A DNA stretch of 64,000 nt from Asterella californica (Eukaryota > Streptophyta > Marchantiopsida > Marchantiales > Aytoniaceae): NCBI GenBank assembly GCA_036924285.1, contig JAYKYS010000014.1, forward strand, positions 11,656,001 through 11,720,000, given 5' to 3'. How positions within the stretch are numbered: position 1 is the stretch's first letter; the number at the start of each line of letters is the position of its first letter. Under the pieces are notes generated by a model that did not search any database, had not been told where the DNA came from, and saw only the letters and a program-made list of their open reading frames with translations. This document shows, piece by piece, positions 9,539 to 21,092 of this stretch. A program made the position numbers and the translations under genes.

Positions 9539-12500
9539 CTAACGCCCTTGTTGTCCTTGCCTCCGTTTGAAGAGGTCTAATACTTCGCTCGCATGTGCGA
9601 GATCTTCCTCTGGCACCCAAGTTGCTTCTTTCAAATGGTAACCACGCCATTTGACCAAGTACTCCATCCGGTTTGATTTGCGCCGAGATCGCAAAATGGA
9701 CTCCACCTCATATTCTGCTTCGCCTTGCACGACATCAGGTTGAGGCCTAAGAACCTGTTTGCGCTCCGGTCGCAAATCATCCTTGAAGTGTTTCTTTAGT
9801 AAAGAAACATGGAAAGTCGGATGCAACTGCCACTCGCGAGGAAGGTCTAAGGTATAGACATCTTCATGCGGATTCTTGACAACAACAAAAGGTCCTGCAA
9901 ACTTCGATGAAAATTTCGCCGATATGTCCTTTGGAAGTGTGAAGTTTTTCGCACTTAACCATACTTGTTCGCCCACTTGAAACTTCACTTGCCGCCGATG
10001 CTTGTTTACCTGCTTTGTGTATCTTTGCTGCGCCTTCTCGAGGTTCTTCTTTACTTGTTCCTCGCGCCGCTGCATTGCCGCCACCAACTCTTCAGCTGAT
10101 GTTTGCCGTGTTCTTGGTCGTGCCGGTGTAGAGCTCCCTGCAAGAGTCAAGTCAAGAGGCCCTTCTGGCTCACGTCCGTAAGTCAGCAAGAAAGGCGATT
10201 CACCGGTTGCCGAATGCTTCGTGGAATTGTAGCAATACTCCGCAAGACTGAGCCACTCCGCCCAATCACTTTGGTCCGCGCTCACATAATTCCTCAAGTA
10301 TTGATTTAGAACCGAGTTAACTCGTTCCGTTTGCCCATCTGTTTCCGGATGAAAGGCGGTACTAAATTTTAATTTAGTCCCCAATTTTTGGAATAAGTGT
10401 TTCCAAAAGGCACTTGTGAACTTAGAGTCTCTATCTGAAATAATACTCCGAGGTAATCCATGTGAACGCCACCAAGTATCTAGGAACAACCGAGAAGTCG
10501 TGAACGCTGTTGCAGTGTCTAAGGTCGGAGCAAACTTCGCTAGTTTGCTAAACCGATCAACTATCACAAAAATCGCGTTGTATCCATTCGAGTCAGGCAG
10601 AGAGGTAATGAAGTCCATGCTAATGCTTTCCCAAGGTCTGGCTGGAATCGGCAAAGGATGAAGCAATCCTTGTTTCTTCTCATAAGAAACACGATTCGCT
10701 TGACAGGTTACGCATGTTTTCACAAAGTGGGAAACATCGTCTTTCATGTGGGGCCAATAAAACTTTTTAGCGATTACTGCTAAAGTGGACTTTTCTCCTT
10801 TATGGCCTGATAAGGGCACATCGTGAGATTCTTTTAACAACTTGGTCCTAAGTTTTCCTTGTCCCACATAAACCCGACTTTGTTTGAACATGAGTAAACC
10901 ATGTCTTAGCTGCATGTTCTGCAACTTCACCCCTCGCTTGAGCTGTTCCAGATACTCCTTCGCTTGATCGTCGCCCATGTAACCTTCACGTATTCGCCTC
11001 TCCAAATCTGACTCCTTAGGATACATAGCTCGCAAAATCTGTGTTGACGATGAAAGATATTCCTCCTTGCGACTCAAGGCGTCAGGAACCACATTGTCCT
11101 TTCCCGCTTTGTGGATCAATTCCACATTCATGAGCGCCAAGGTATCATGCCACCGTAGTTGCTTGGGCGTCACCCGATCTTGTGTCTCGAAGTACTTGAG
11201 CGAGATGTTATCAGTATACACTTGGGTCTTGTGAAGTCCCAAGTAATGCCGCCATTTCCTCAAGCAATGGACAACCGCAAACAGTTCCTTCTCGTGAGTC
11301 GGCCATCGACTCTCTGTCCCAGATAACTTCTTGCTTTCGTACGCTACAGGTTTCCCATCCTGCACCAACACTCCGCCAATCGCATAGTCGCTCGCGTCCG
11401 TGTGCACCTCGAATGGTTTGTCGAACTCCGGCAGCTTCAAAACTGGCGCCTTTGACAAAATAGCTTTGATCGTCTGAAACGCATCATCCACCTCCTTGGT
11501 CCAACTTACCTGTGCGTCTTTGCCCGTCCAGTCCGTCAGCGGCTTCGCGATCTTTGAAAACCCCTTCACATACTTGCGGTAGAACTGCGCCAATCCTAAG
11601 AATCGCCGCATCCCCTTCACTGTAGTCGGAGGCTCCCAAGTCACAATCGCATCCACCTTCTGCATATCCGGACTGACTCCTTCTGCACTAATTACATGTC
11701 TCAAGAAGTTAATGCGCTCCAAACCAAACTCACTCTTGTCAATGTTGGCAAACAGCTTATGCTCCCGCAGCTTCGACAACACCACCCTTAGCTGCTCCGC
11801 GTGCGACTCCAAGGTTTGGAGTAGATCAAGATGTCGTCGATGTAAACGATGACAAACTCATCCATCTCCTCGCGAAAAATTGTGTTCATCAATGTAGTGA
11901 ACGTCGAAGGGGCGTTGCAGAGTCCAAATGGCATCACCACGAATTCAAACGATCCGTATCTGGTTCGACAAGCGGTCTTCTCAACATCTGGGTCAGCTAT
12001 CCGGATTTGGTAATATCCTGACTTCAAGTCTATCCTGCTGAAGTACTTCGCACCCGCTAACCTATCAAAGAGGTCATCTATCCTTGGCAAGGGATAGTTA
12101 TTCTTCACCGTCATCTTATTGAGTGCACGATAATCTACGCAGAGTCGTAACTTCTCATCCTTCTTCTTTGCAAAAAGAACTGGGGCTCCATAAGGTGACT
12201 TGCTGGTTCGAATATATCCCCGCGCTAATAGCTCGCCGAGTTGTCTTTTCAACTCAAGGAGTTCCACCTGATTGAGTCGGTAAGGGGCTTTGGAAGGTGG
12301 TTCTGATCCTGGCAAGACCTCGATCTTGTGATCCACCACCCGCCTTGGAGGTAACTCAGCAGGTAACTCGTCCGTCAAGACATCCTCAAACTCCTTAATC
12401 ACTTCGCGAAGCACCTCCGGAAGTTTAGTCGCGTCTCCTGATGTTTCCTCTTGTCTGTCACCCGCCATCAAATCTGCAACATGCATCAAACACATGACCC

Positions 12501-14115
12501 CGTCGTTGAAGTCCATCTGTTTGCCTTTGATCAAATTCACTGCAAAGTCATCAATTTTCCGCGCCTTCCGGATCAGCCTCACTCCCAGCTTCCGCCCTTT
12601 AATTCTAACGTTTAACCTTAAAGGTTTCCGTCTAAGTTCCACTTCAAACCTGTCCAAGAAAGTATTCCCCAAAACCGCATGGATATCATCCATCTTGCAC
12701 ACCGTGAAGTTCTTTGTGAACTCCAACTTCCCACACACAAATCGTACGTCCAAGGCCACTTCAGAAGTTTGGTACGTCTTGCCCTTGGCAAAGCGTACCT
12801 GAATAGGCTTGTCTGCCTTGGAGGTAGACAAGCCCAACTTCTTCACCAACTTTGGACTTATGAAGGAGTGAGTCGCTCCTGTGTCCACAAGAAAAGTAAC
12901 ATCACGGTTAGCAACCTTGGCTTGTAGATACATCAATCCCGGCGTCTTCTTCGTGGTTCTCAAGGTCACAGTCATCTGGCCCTCCAACAAGTCCTTTGCA
13001 ACAAAGGCATTCATGCTACAGTTACTAACCTTAGGTTTTGTACACCCCTTAGCAATGTGACCCGCCTCGCCACAGTTGTAGCAAGTAAACTTAGCCCCAT
13101 TGCCCTTCTGAGGTGTCTGCCCCTTCGGTTTCACTCCTGTTTGCTGCCGCTTTGCTGCCGGGGCAGAAGAATCCTTCCGATCCTTCTCACCCCCATCCCA
13201 TTGTCGCTTGAAGCCCTTGTTCTTCTTCTGGAACTTGTCCGTGCTGCGAGGTTCAAAAGGTTTTTGTTGCTGGACGTCATCGTCCCCAATTCGCTCCGCT
13301 AGCTTCAAAAGTTCGGCACTTGTCGTAGGTAGCTCCGGCATCCGAAAGAGAGCCTTCTCCGAGCTGGACTTGAGTCCCCCAATGAATATACATATTTTGG
13401 TCTCCTCAGTCCACTTGGAGAACGAATCCAGTTTGGCACTAAACTCGCGCACATAAGCACTTAAGGTCCCTGTCTGCTTCAGCCGAACTAACTCAACACC
13501 GTCCCGAATCCTCTGATACTCCGGAGTGAATCGTCCCGCGAGCAACTCCTTGAACTCCTTCCAACCAAGCGCCGAGACGGTCAAGGCATGCTCATCCCTG
13601 TATGCGGTCCACCAGAGAAGCGCATGGTCCTTCAAGAACGTAACCGCCGCTCTCACTTTGTCTGACTCCTGAGCCTGATGCGCTTCAAAGTATAGGTCTA
13701 ACTCGGTTAAGAAATCCTTAACCTTGCGAGCCCGTCCTATACCTGTAAACGGAGTCGGCAAATTCGTCTTACAAAGCTTCCTGGTAGACGAGGAACTTCC
13801 TTGGCCTGCCTCAAGCTCAGCGATACGTTTATCCCTTGAGGCCATCCCTTCCTGCATGGTCTTCATCATTTTGATGAGTTCCGCATACAAGGCTCCTTGA
13901 CTTCCCGCGCCTGCATCGTTGGGCACCGTTGGCAAGACTCCATCTTGCTGCAGCGGTGCCACAGCTGGAACTGGGCTTCCTTGACGTTGGGGCGAAGGTT
14001 GTCGGTTATCGTCCCCTGACTGTGCCTCGGGGCTAGCTCGAGTCGATCTGGTCCCGGTGTCAGCCGCTCCACGTTTCTTGGTCTTCCTCCTGGAACTCTG
14101 TCCAACGTCGGCCAT
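9539..14115 (-). pseudogene. Chromovirus X gag-pol polyprotein (one frameshift)
   Basis: The minus-strand frame from 14115 encodes gag ([15 protein letters not shown]), a CCHC knuckle ([14 protein letters not shown]), protease ([12 protein letters not shown]) and RT ([30 protein letters not shown]). Just after the YIDD box, near 11812-11818, one T of a TTTT run found in the intact copy is missing, which shifts the frame. The second frame (11812 to 9539) continues with the rest of RT, RNase H ([12 protein letters not shown]), integrase zinc finger and core ([29 protein letters not shown]) and a chromodomain. The enzyme set would copy and insert the element. As it stands no full Pol could be made without recoding. 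Confidence 0.9.
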
Positions 14116-14222
14116 CGCTCCAAGTGTTCACCTAGAAACGCTGATCCGCTTCGTGTCTTGCGTCCCTCCTCAAGCGTCCAGCCTTCAGCCGCTACCTCAA
14201 GTTCTCGCTCACCGAAGCGTCG

Positions 14223-14234
14223 GCTGTGATACCA
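14223..14234 (-). other. Primer binding site of chromovirus X
   Basis: On the minus strand the sequence two bases after the LTR reads TGGTATCACAGC. This is one mismatch from TGGTATCAGAGC, the usual plant initiator-Met tRNA primer site. Copies Y and Z have the perfect form. Confidence 0.8.
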
Positions 14235-14236
14235 CT

Positions 14237-15363
14237 TTTCGCGCACCTACCGCCTTGTTGCGCCAGCGGAAGCTCTAACTCAGTAGGTCGCAAACTTTAC
14301 ACCGCTAACCTGCAAACACTATCACAAGTTAGCGTCCATGCACCACTTACCTTAGTTCTGGTTGGTCCGGACCGGAGCCGGACCGTCTCCCTAATCATCA
14401 AGCTCAGCAATCCTAAGTCCCGACTTAGATCCGCCTAAGTCGGTCCCAAACATGAGCAAGTCACAATATGACTTGGGGCGGACTTCCCATAAAGTCCAGG
14501 GTCCTAAACGGTGCCTCCAGCACACCTAGCGGCCCAACCGCCCGTGATGTCCGTCTGGGTCCAGGCTCCCGAACGGTGGTCTAACCCGCCGACTCGTTCC
14601 CTAGTCTTGCCCCAGCCCTTACATCGTTCCTAAGTCTAGCCGTCCAAGTCTAGATCGGAACGTGCCTTGGAACTGGCCCAGCCATCACCTCATGCCCCCA
14701 GAGTCCGCCCGCCGAACCCTGGGGTCGGGTGACTCGTCCTGGCCCACCCAGGCATCGAGCCCCCCTCATATATACTTCTGGGGATCGGCGGCCCCGCCCT
14801 CCTCTTTGGTCCCTGAAAATTATACCACAACCCGATTGTGGTTCGGCCATAACTTCTAGCTCGGAGGTCAGATCGAGGAGTGTTATATATCACTGGAAAG
14901 CTCTCGACGAGACCTTTCCAATGATACCTCACTTGCCTCGAGATCTTACGTGGAGCTCCGTCCACGACCTAAAACGTCCCTGGAGCTCCAACACTTAGCA
15001 GTTTTTCCGAAAACCTGTGGTCCAGACCCAGGGTCGAACCCTGTGGTTCGTCTGCGTCTCGGACCCACGTCTTGGTCCCACGTCTCGGACCCACGTCTCA
15101 GACCTATGTCTGAGACTCATGTTTCAGCCCGTTCTCAGACTCGCCCCCTTAGGTCAGCGTTCGTCTGGGGCCCTCTTGGGGTAGGCCCTTATGTCCTAAC
15201 CCAAGGTTCCAACCTTGGTTCAGAGAACCACTTAGGGTTCACCTGATCCCGACTTCCCGGTCAAGCCGTTAAGTCCTACTCGCAACGTTCACAACCTAGC
15301 GCAAGTCCACTAGGGTTCTGTTGTTCGCGTCTGCGCCCGATCTTGAGAATGAGGGGCGCGACA
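14237..15363 (-). repeat. Chromovirus LTR 3 (5' LTR of X)
   Basis: 1127 bp, next to the primer site on one side and the target duplication aactg (15364-15368) on the other. It is nearly identical to LTR 2 apart from the tandem-array length difference. Confidence 0.9.
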
Positions 15364-15368
15364 AACTG
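15364..15368 (+). repeat. Target site duplication of chromovirus X, right
   Basis: aactg, matching 7648-7652. Confidence 0.9.
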
Positions 15369-18300
15369 CCACTCGCGAGGAAGGTCTAAGGTATAGACGT
15401 CTTCGTGCGGATTCTTGACAATGACAAAAGGTCCCGCGAACTTTGATGAGAACTTCGCCGATATATCCTTCGGAAGTGTGAAGTTTTTTGCACTTAACCA
15501 TACTTCTTCGCCCACTTGAAACTTCACTTGCCGCCGATGTTTGTTTACCTGCTTCGTGTACCGTTGCTGCGCCTTCTCGAGGTTCTTCTTAACTTGCTCC
15601 TCGCGCCGCTGCATTGCCGCCACCAACTCTTCAGCTGATGTTTGCCGTGTTGTTGGTCGTGCCGATGTAGAACTCCCTGCAAGAGTTAAGTCAAGAGGCC
15701 CTTCTAGCTCACGTCCGTAAGCCAGCAAGAAGGACGATTCGCCGGTTGCCGAATGCTTCGTGGAATTGTAGCAATACTCTGCAAGACTGAGCCACTCCGC
15801 CCAATCGCTTTGGTCCGCGCTCACATAATTCCTCAAGTATTGATTCAGAACCGAGTTAACTCGTTCCGTTTGCCCATCTGTTTCCGGATGAAAGGCGGTA
15901 CTAAATTTTAACTTAGTCCCCAATTTTTGGAATAAGTGTTTCCAAAAGGCACTTGTGAACTTGGAGTCTCTATCTGAAATAATACTCCGAGGTAATCCAT
16001 GTGAACGCCACCAAGTATCTAGGAACAACCGAGAAGTCGTGAACGCTGTTGCAGTGTCTAAGGTCGGAGCAAACTTCGCTAGTTTGCTAAACCGATCAAC
16101 TATCACAAAAATTGCGTTGTATCCATTTGAGTCAGACAGAGAGGTAATGAAGTCCATGCTAATGCTTTCCCAAGGTCTGGCTGGAATCGGTAAAGGATAA
16201 ATTGTTTCTTCTCATAAGAAACGCGATTCGCTTGACAGGTTACGCATGTTTTCACAAAGTGGGAAACATCGTCTTTCATGTGGGGCCAATAAAACTTTTT
16301 AGCGATTACTGCTAAAGTGGACTTTTCTCCTTTATGGCCTGATAAGGGCACATCGTGAGATTCCTTTAACAACTTGGTCCTAAGTTTTCCTTGTCCCACA
16401 TAAACCCGACTTTGTTTGAACATGAGTAAACCATGTCTTAGCTGCATGTTCTGCAACTTCACCCCTCGCTTGAGTTGTTCCAGGTACTCCTTCGCTTGGT
16501 CATCACCCATGTAACCTTCACGTATTCGTCTCTCCAAATCTGACTCCTTAGGATACATAGCTCGCAAAATCTGTGTTGACGATGAAAGATATTCCTCCTT
16601 GCGACTCAAGGCGTCCCATGAGTAAACCATGTCTTAGCTGCATGTTCTGCAACTTCACTCCTCGCTTGATTTGTTCCAGGTACTCCTTCGCTTGGTCATC
16701 GCTCATGTAACCTTCACGTATTCGCCTCTCCAAGTCTGACTCCTTAGGATACATAGCTCGCAAAATCTGTGTTGACGATGGAAGATATTCCTCCTTGCGA
16801 CTCAAGGCGTCAGGAACCACATTGTCCTTTCCCGCTTTGTGGATTAATTCCACATTCATGAGCGCCAAGGTATCATGCCACCGTAGTTGCTTTGACGTCA
16901 CCCGATCTTGTGTTTCAAAGTACTTGAGCGAGATGTTATCAGTATACACTTGGGTCTTGTGAAGTCCCAAGTAATGCCGCCATTTCCTCAAGCAATGAAC
17001 CACCGCAAACAGTTCCTTCTCGTGAGTCGGCCATCGACTCTCTGTCCCAGATAGCTTCTTGCTTTCGTACGCTACAGGTTTTCCATCCTGCACCAGCACT
17101 CCGCCAATCGCATAGTCGCTCGCGTCCGTGTGCACCTCGAATGGTTTGTCGAACTCCGGCAGCTTCAATACTGGCGCCTTTGACAAAATAGCTTTGATCG
17201 TCTGAAACGCATCATCCACCTCCTTGGTCCAACTTACCTGTGCGTCTTTGCCCGTCCAGTCTGTCAGCGGCTTCGCGATCTTTGAAAACCCCTTCACATA
17301 CTTGCGGTAGAACTGCGCCAATCCTAAGAATCGCCGCATCCCCTTCACTGTAGTCGGAGGCTCCCAAGTCACAATCGCATCCACCTTCTGCATATCCGGG
17401 CCGACTCCTTCTGCACTAATTACATGTCCCAAGAAGTTAATGCGCTCCAAACTAAACTCACTCTTGTCAATGTTGGCAAACAGCTTATGCTCCCGCAGCT
17501 TCGTCAACACCACCCGTAGCTGCTCCGCGTGCGACTCCAAGGTTTTGGAGTAGATCAAGATGTCGTCGATGTAAACGATGACAAACTCATCCATCTCCTC
17601 GTGAAAAATTGTGTTCATCAATGTAGTGAACGTCGAAGGGGCGTTGCAGAGTCCAAATGGCATCACCACGAATTCAAACGATCCGTATCTGGTTCGACAA
17701 GCGGTCTTCTCAACATCTGGGTCAGCTATCCGGATCTGGTAATATCCTGACTTCAAGTCTATCCTGCTGAAGTACTTCGCACCCGCTAACCTATCAAAGA
17801 GGTCATCTATCCTTGGCAAGGGATAGTTATTCTTCACCGTCACCTTATTGAGTGCACGATAATCTACGCAGAGTCGTAACTTCCCATCCTTCTTCTTTGC
17901 AAAAAGAACTGGGGCTCCATAAGGTGACTTGCTGGTTCGAATATATCCCCGCGCTAATAGCTCGCCAAGTTGTCTTTTCAACTCAAGGAGTTCCACCTGA
18001 TTGAGTCGATAAGGGGCTTTGGAAGGTGGTTCTGATCCTGGCAAGACCTCGATCTTGTGATCCACCACCCGCCTTGGAGGTAACTCAGCAGGTAACTCGT
18101 CCGTCAAGACATCCTCAAACTCCTTAATCACTTCGTGAAGCACCTCCGGAAGTTTAGTCGCGTCTCCTGATGTTTCCTCTTGTCCGTCACCCGCCATCAA
18201 ATCTGCAACCCGCATCAAACACATGACTCCGTCGTTGAAGTCCATCTGTTTGCCTTTGATCAAATTCACCGCGAAGTCATCAATCTTCCGCGCATTCCAG

Positions 18301-19844
18301 ATCAGCCTCACTCCCAGCTTCCGCCCTTTAACTCTGACATTCAACCTCAAAGGTCTCCGTCTAAGTTCCACGTCGAACCTATCTAAGAAAGTGTTCCCCA
18401 AAACCGCATGGATATCATCCATCTGGCACACCGTGAAGTTCTCTGTGAACTCCAACTTCCCACACACAAATCGTACGTCCAAGGCTACTTCAGAAGTTTG
18501 GTACGTCTTGCCCTTGGCAAAGCGCACCTGAATAGGCTTGTCTGCCTTGGAGGTAGACAAGCCCAACTTCTTCACCAACTTCGGACTTATGAAGGAGTGA
18601 GTCGCTCCTGTGTCCACAAGAAAAGTAACATCACGGTTAGCAACCTTGGCTTGTAGAAACATCAATCTCGGCGTCTTCTTCATGGTTCTCAAGGTCACAG
18701 TCATCTGGCCCTCCAACAAGTCCTTTGCAACAAACGCACTCATGCTACAGTTACTAACCTTAGGTTTCGTACACCCCTTAGCAATATGGCCCGCCTCGCC
18801 ACAGTTGTAGCAAGTAAACTTAGCGCCATTGCCCTTCTGAGGTGTCTGCTCCTTAGGTTTTATTCCTGTTTGCTGCCGCTTTGCTGCCGGGGCAGAAGTA
18901 TCTTTCCGATCTTTCTCACCCCCATCCCACTGTCGCTTGAAGCCCTTGTTCTTCTTTTGGAACTTGTCCGTGCTGCGTGGTTCAAAGGGTTTCTGCTGCT
19001 GGACTTCGTCGTCTCCAATTCGCTCCGCTAGTTTCAAAAGTTCGGCACTTGTCTCTGGTAGCTTTGGCATCCGAAAGAGAGCCTTCTCCGAGCTAGACTT
19101 GAGTCCGCCAATGAATATACATATCTTGGTCTCCTCAGTCCACTTGGAGAACGAATCCAACTTGGCACTGAACTCGCGCACGTAAGCGCTTAAGGTCCCC
19201 GTCTGCTTCAGTCTCACCAACTCAACACCGTCCCGAATCCTTTGATACTCCGGAGTGAATCGTCCTGCAAGCAACTCCTTGAACTCCTTCCAACTAAGCG
19301 CCGAGACAGTCAAGGCATGCTCATCCCGGTATGCAGTCCACCAGAGAAGCGCATGGTCCTTCAAGAACGTAACCGCCGCTCTCACCTTGTCAGATTGCTT
19401 AGCCTGTTGCGCCTCAAAGTATAGATCCAACTCAGTTAAGAAATCCTTAACCTTGCGAGCCCGTCCTATACATGAAAACGGGGTCGGCAAATTCGTCTTA
19501 CAAAGCTTCCTGGTAGACGAGGAACTTCCTTGACCTGCCTCAAGCTCGGCGATACGTTTATCCCTGGAGGCCATGCCTTCCTGCATGGTCTTCATCATCT
19601 TAATGAGTTCCGCATACAAGGCTCCTTGACTGTCCGTGCCCGAATCGTTGGGTACCGCTGGCAAGACTCCATCTTGCTGCACCGATACCGCAGCTGGTAC
19701 AGGGCTTCCTTGACGTTGGGGCGAAGGTTGTCGGTTATCGTCCCCTGACTGTGCCTCGGGGCTAGCTCGAGTCGATCTGTTCCCGGTGTCAGCCGCTCCA
19801 CGTTTCTTGGTCTTCCTCCTGGAACTCTGTCCGAAGTCGGCCAT
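15369..19844 (-). pseudogene. Chromovirus Y gag-pol polyprotein, main part (broken)
   Basis: The minus-strand frame from 19844 runs 1098 codons through gag, the CCHC knuckle, protease, RT ([10 protein letters not shown] intact) and RNase H. It breaks at about 16620, where a 196-bp tandem duplication (16421-16812) shifts the frame. A further frame (16630-16103) holds the integrase zinc finger ([13 protein letters not shown]). A short deletion near 16200 shifts it again into the integrase core (16157 downward: [24 protein letters not shown]). The protein is then cut by X and resumes at 7652. The start [11 protein letters not shown] matches the other copies. Confidence 0.88.
16421..16812 (+). 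repeat. 196-bp tandem duplication inside chromovirus Y pol
   Basis: The segment starting catgagtaaaccatgtctt at 16421 repeats at 16617 with a few base differences. Because 196 is not a multiple of three, the duplication shifts the pol frame. Copies X and Z have only one unit. Confidence 0.85.
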
Positions 19845-19951
19845 CGCTCCAAGTGTTCACCTAGAAACGCTGATCCGCTTCGTGTCTCGCGTCCCTCCTC
19901 AAGCGTCCAGCCTTCAGCCGCTACCTCAAGTTCTCGCTCACCGAAGCGTTG

Positions 19952-19963
19952 GCTCTGATACCA
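19952..19963 (-). other. Primer binding site of chromovirus Y
   Basis: Minus strand TGGTATCAGAGC, two bases from the LTR end, is a perfect plant initiator-Met tRNA primer site. Confidence 0.85.
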
Positions 19964-19965
19964 CT

Positions 19966-21092
19966 TTTCGCGCACCTACCGCCTTGTTGCGCCAGCGGAA
20001 GCTCTAGCTCAGTAGGTCGCAAACTTTACACCGCTAACCTGCAAACACAATCACAAGTTAGCGTCCATGCACCACTTACCTTAGTTCTGGTTGGTCCGGA
20101 CCCGGAGCCGGACCGTCTCCCTAATCATCAAGCTCAGCTGTTCCTAAGTCCCGACCTAGATCCGCCTAGGTCGGCCCCAAACATGAGCAAGTCACAATAT
20201 GACTTGGGGCGGACTTCCCATAAAGTCCAAGGTCCTAAACGGTGCCTCCAGCACACCTAGCGGTCCAACCGCCCGTGATGTCCGTCTGGGTCTAGGCTCC
20301 CGAACGGTGGTCTGACCCGCCGACTCGTTCCCTAGTCTTGCCCCAGCCCTTGCATCGTTCCTAAGTCCAGACATCCAAGTCTGGATCGGAACGTGCCTTG
20401 GAACCGGCCCAGCCATCACCTCATGCCCCCAGAGTCCGCCCGCCGAACCCTGGGGTCGGGTGACTCGTCCTGGCCCACCCAGGCATCGAGCCCCCCTCAT
20501 ATATACTTCTGGGGATCGGCTGCCCCGCCCTCCTCTTTGGTCCCTGAAAATTATACCACAACCCGATTGTGGTTCGGCCATAACTTCCAGCTCGGAGGTC
20601 AGATCGAGGAGTGTTATATATCACTGGAAAGCTCTCGACGAGACTTTTCCAATGATACCTCACTCGCCTCGAGATCTTATGTGGAGCTCCTTCCACGACC
20701 TAAAACGTCCCTGGAGCTCCAACACTTAGCAGTTTTTTCGAAAACCTGTGGTCCAGACCCAGGGTCGAACCCTGTGGTTCGTCTGCGTCTCGGACCCACG
20801 TCTCGGTCCCATGTCTCGGACCCACGTCTCAGACCTATGTTTGAGACTCATGTTTCACCCCGTTCTCAGACTCCCCCCTTAGGTCAGCGTCGTCTGGGGC
20901 CCCCTTGGGGTAGGCCCTTATGTCCTAACCCAAGGTTCCAACCTTGGTTCAGAGAACCACCTAGGGTTCATCTGACCCCGACTTCCTGGCCAAGCCGTTA
21001 AGTCCTACTCGCAGCGTTCACAACCTAGCGCAAGTCCGCTAGGGTTCTGTTGTTCGCGTCTGCGCCCGATCTTGAGAATGAGGGGCGCGACA
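19966..21092 (-). repeat. Chromovirus LTR 4 (5' LTR of Y)
   Basis: 1127 bp, same family as the other LTRs. It differs from LTR 1 at many positions, including the loss of an imperfect direct-repeat base near 20890. LINE B sequence resumes at 21093. Confidence 0.88.

Larger units (their letters stand above)
7653..15363 (-). mobile_element. Chromovirus X (Ty3/Gypsy, minus strand), inserted in Y
   Basis: A complete element of about 7.7 kb: LTR 7653-8805, internal region 8806-14236, LTR 14237-15363, bounded by the duplication aactg. On the minus strand the order is 5' LTR, iMet-type primer site, gag-pol with chromodomain, polypurine tract, 3' LTR. Gag-pol has a single visible lesion, a one-base deletion in RT. 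Confidence 0.92.
5512..21092 (-). mobile_element. Chromovirus Y (Ty3/Gypsy, minus strand), outer element, split by X
   Basis: Y consists of LTR 5512-6630, the 3' part of the internal region (6631-7652), the inserted element X, the rest of the internal region (15364-19965) and LTR 19966-21092. LTRs begin TGTCGCGC on the minus strand and end GCGCGAAA. The flanks in LINE B (ctgga at left, tctaa at right) do not form a target duplication, and LINE sequence is missing between them. The polyprotein is broken by a 196-bp tandem duplication and a small deletion near 16200. Confidence 0.85.
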
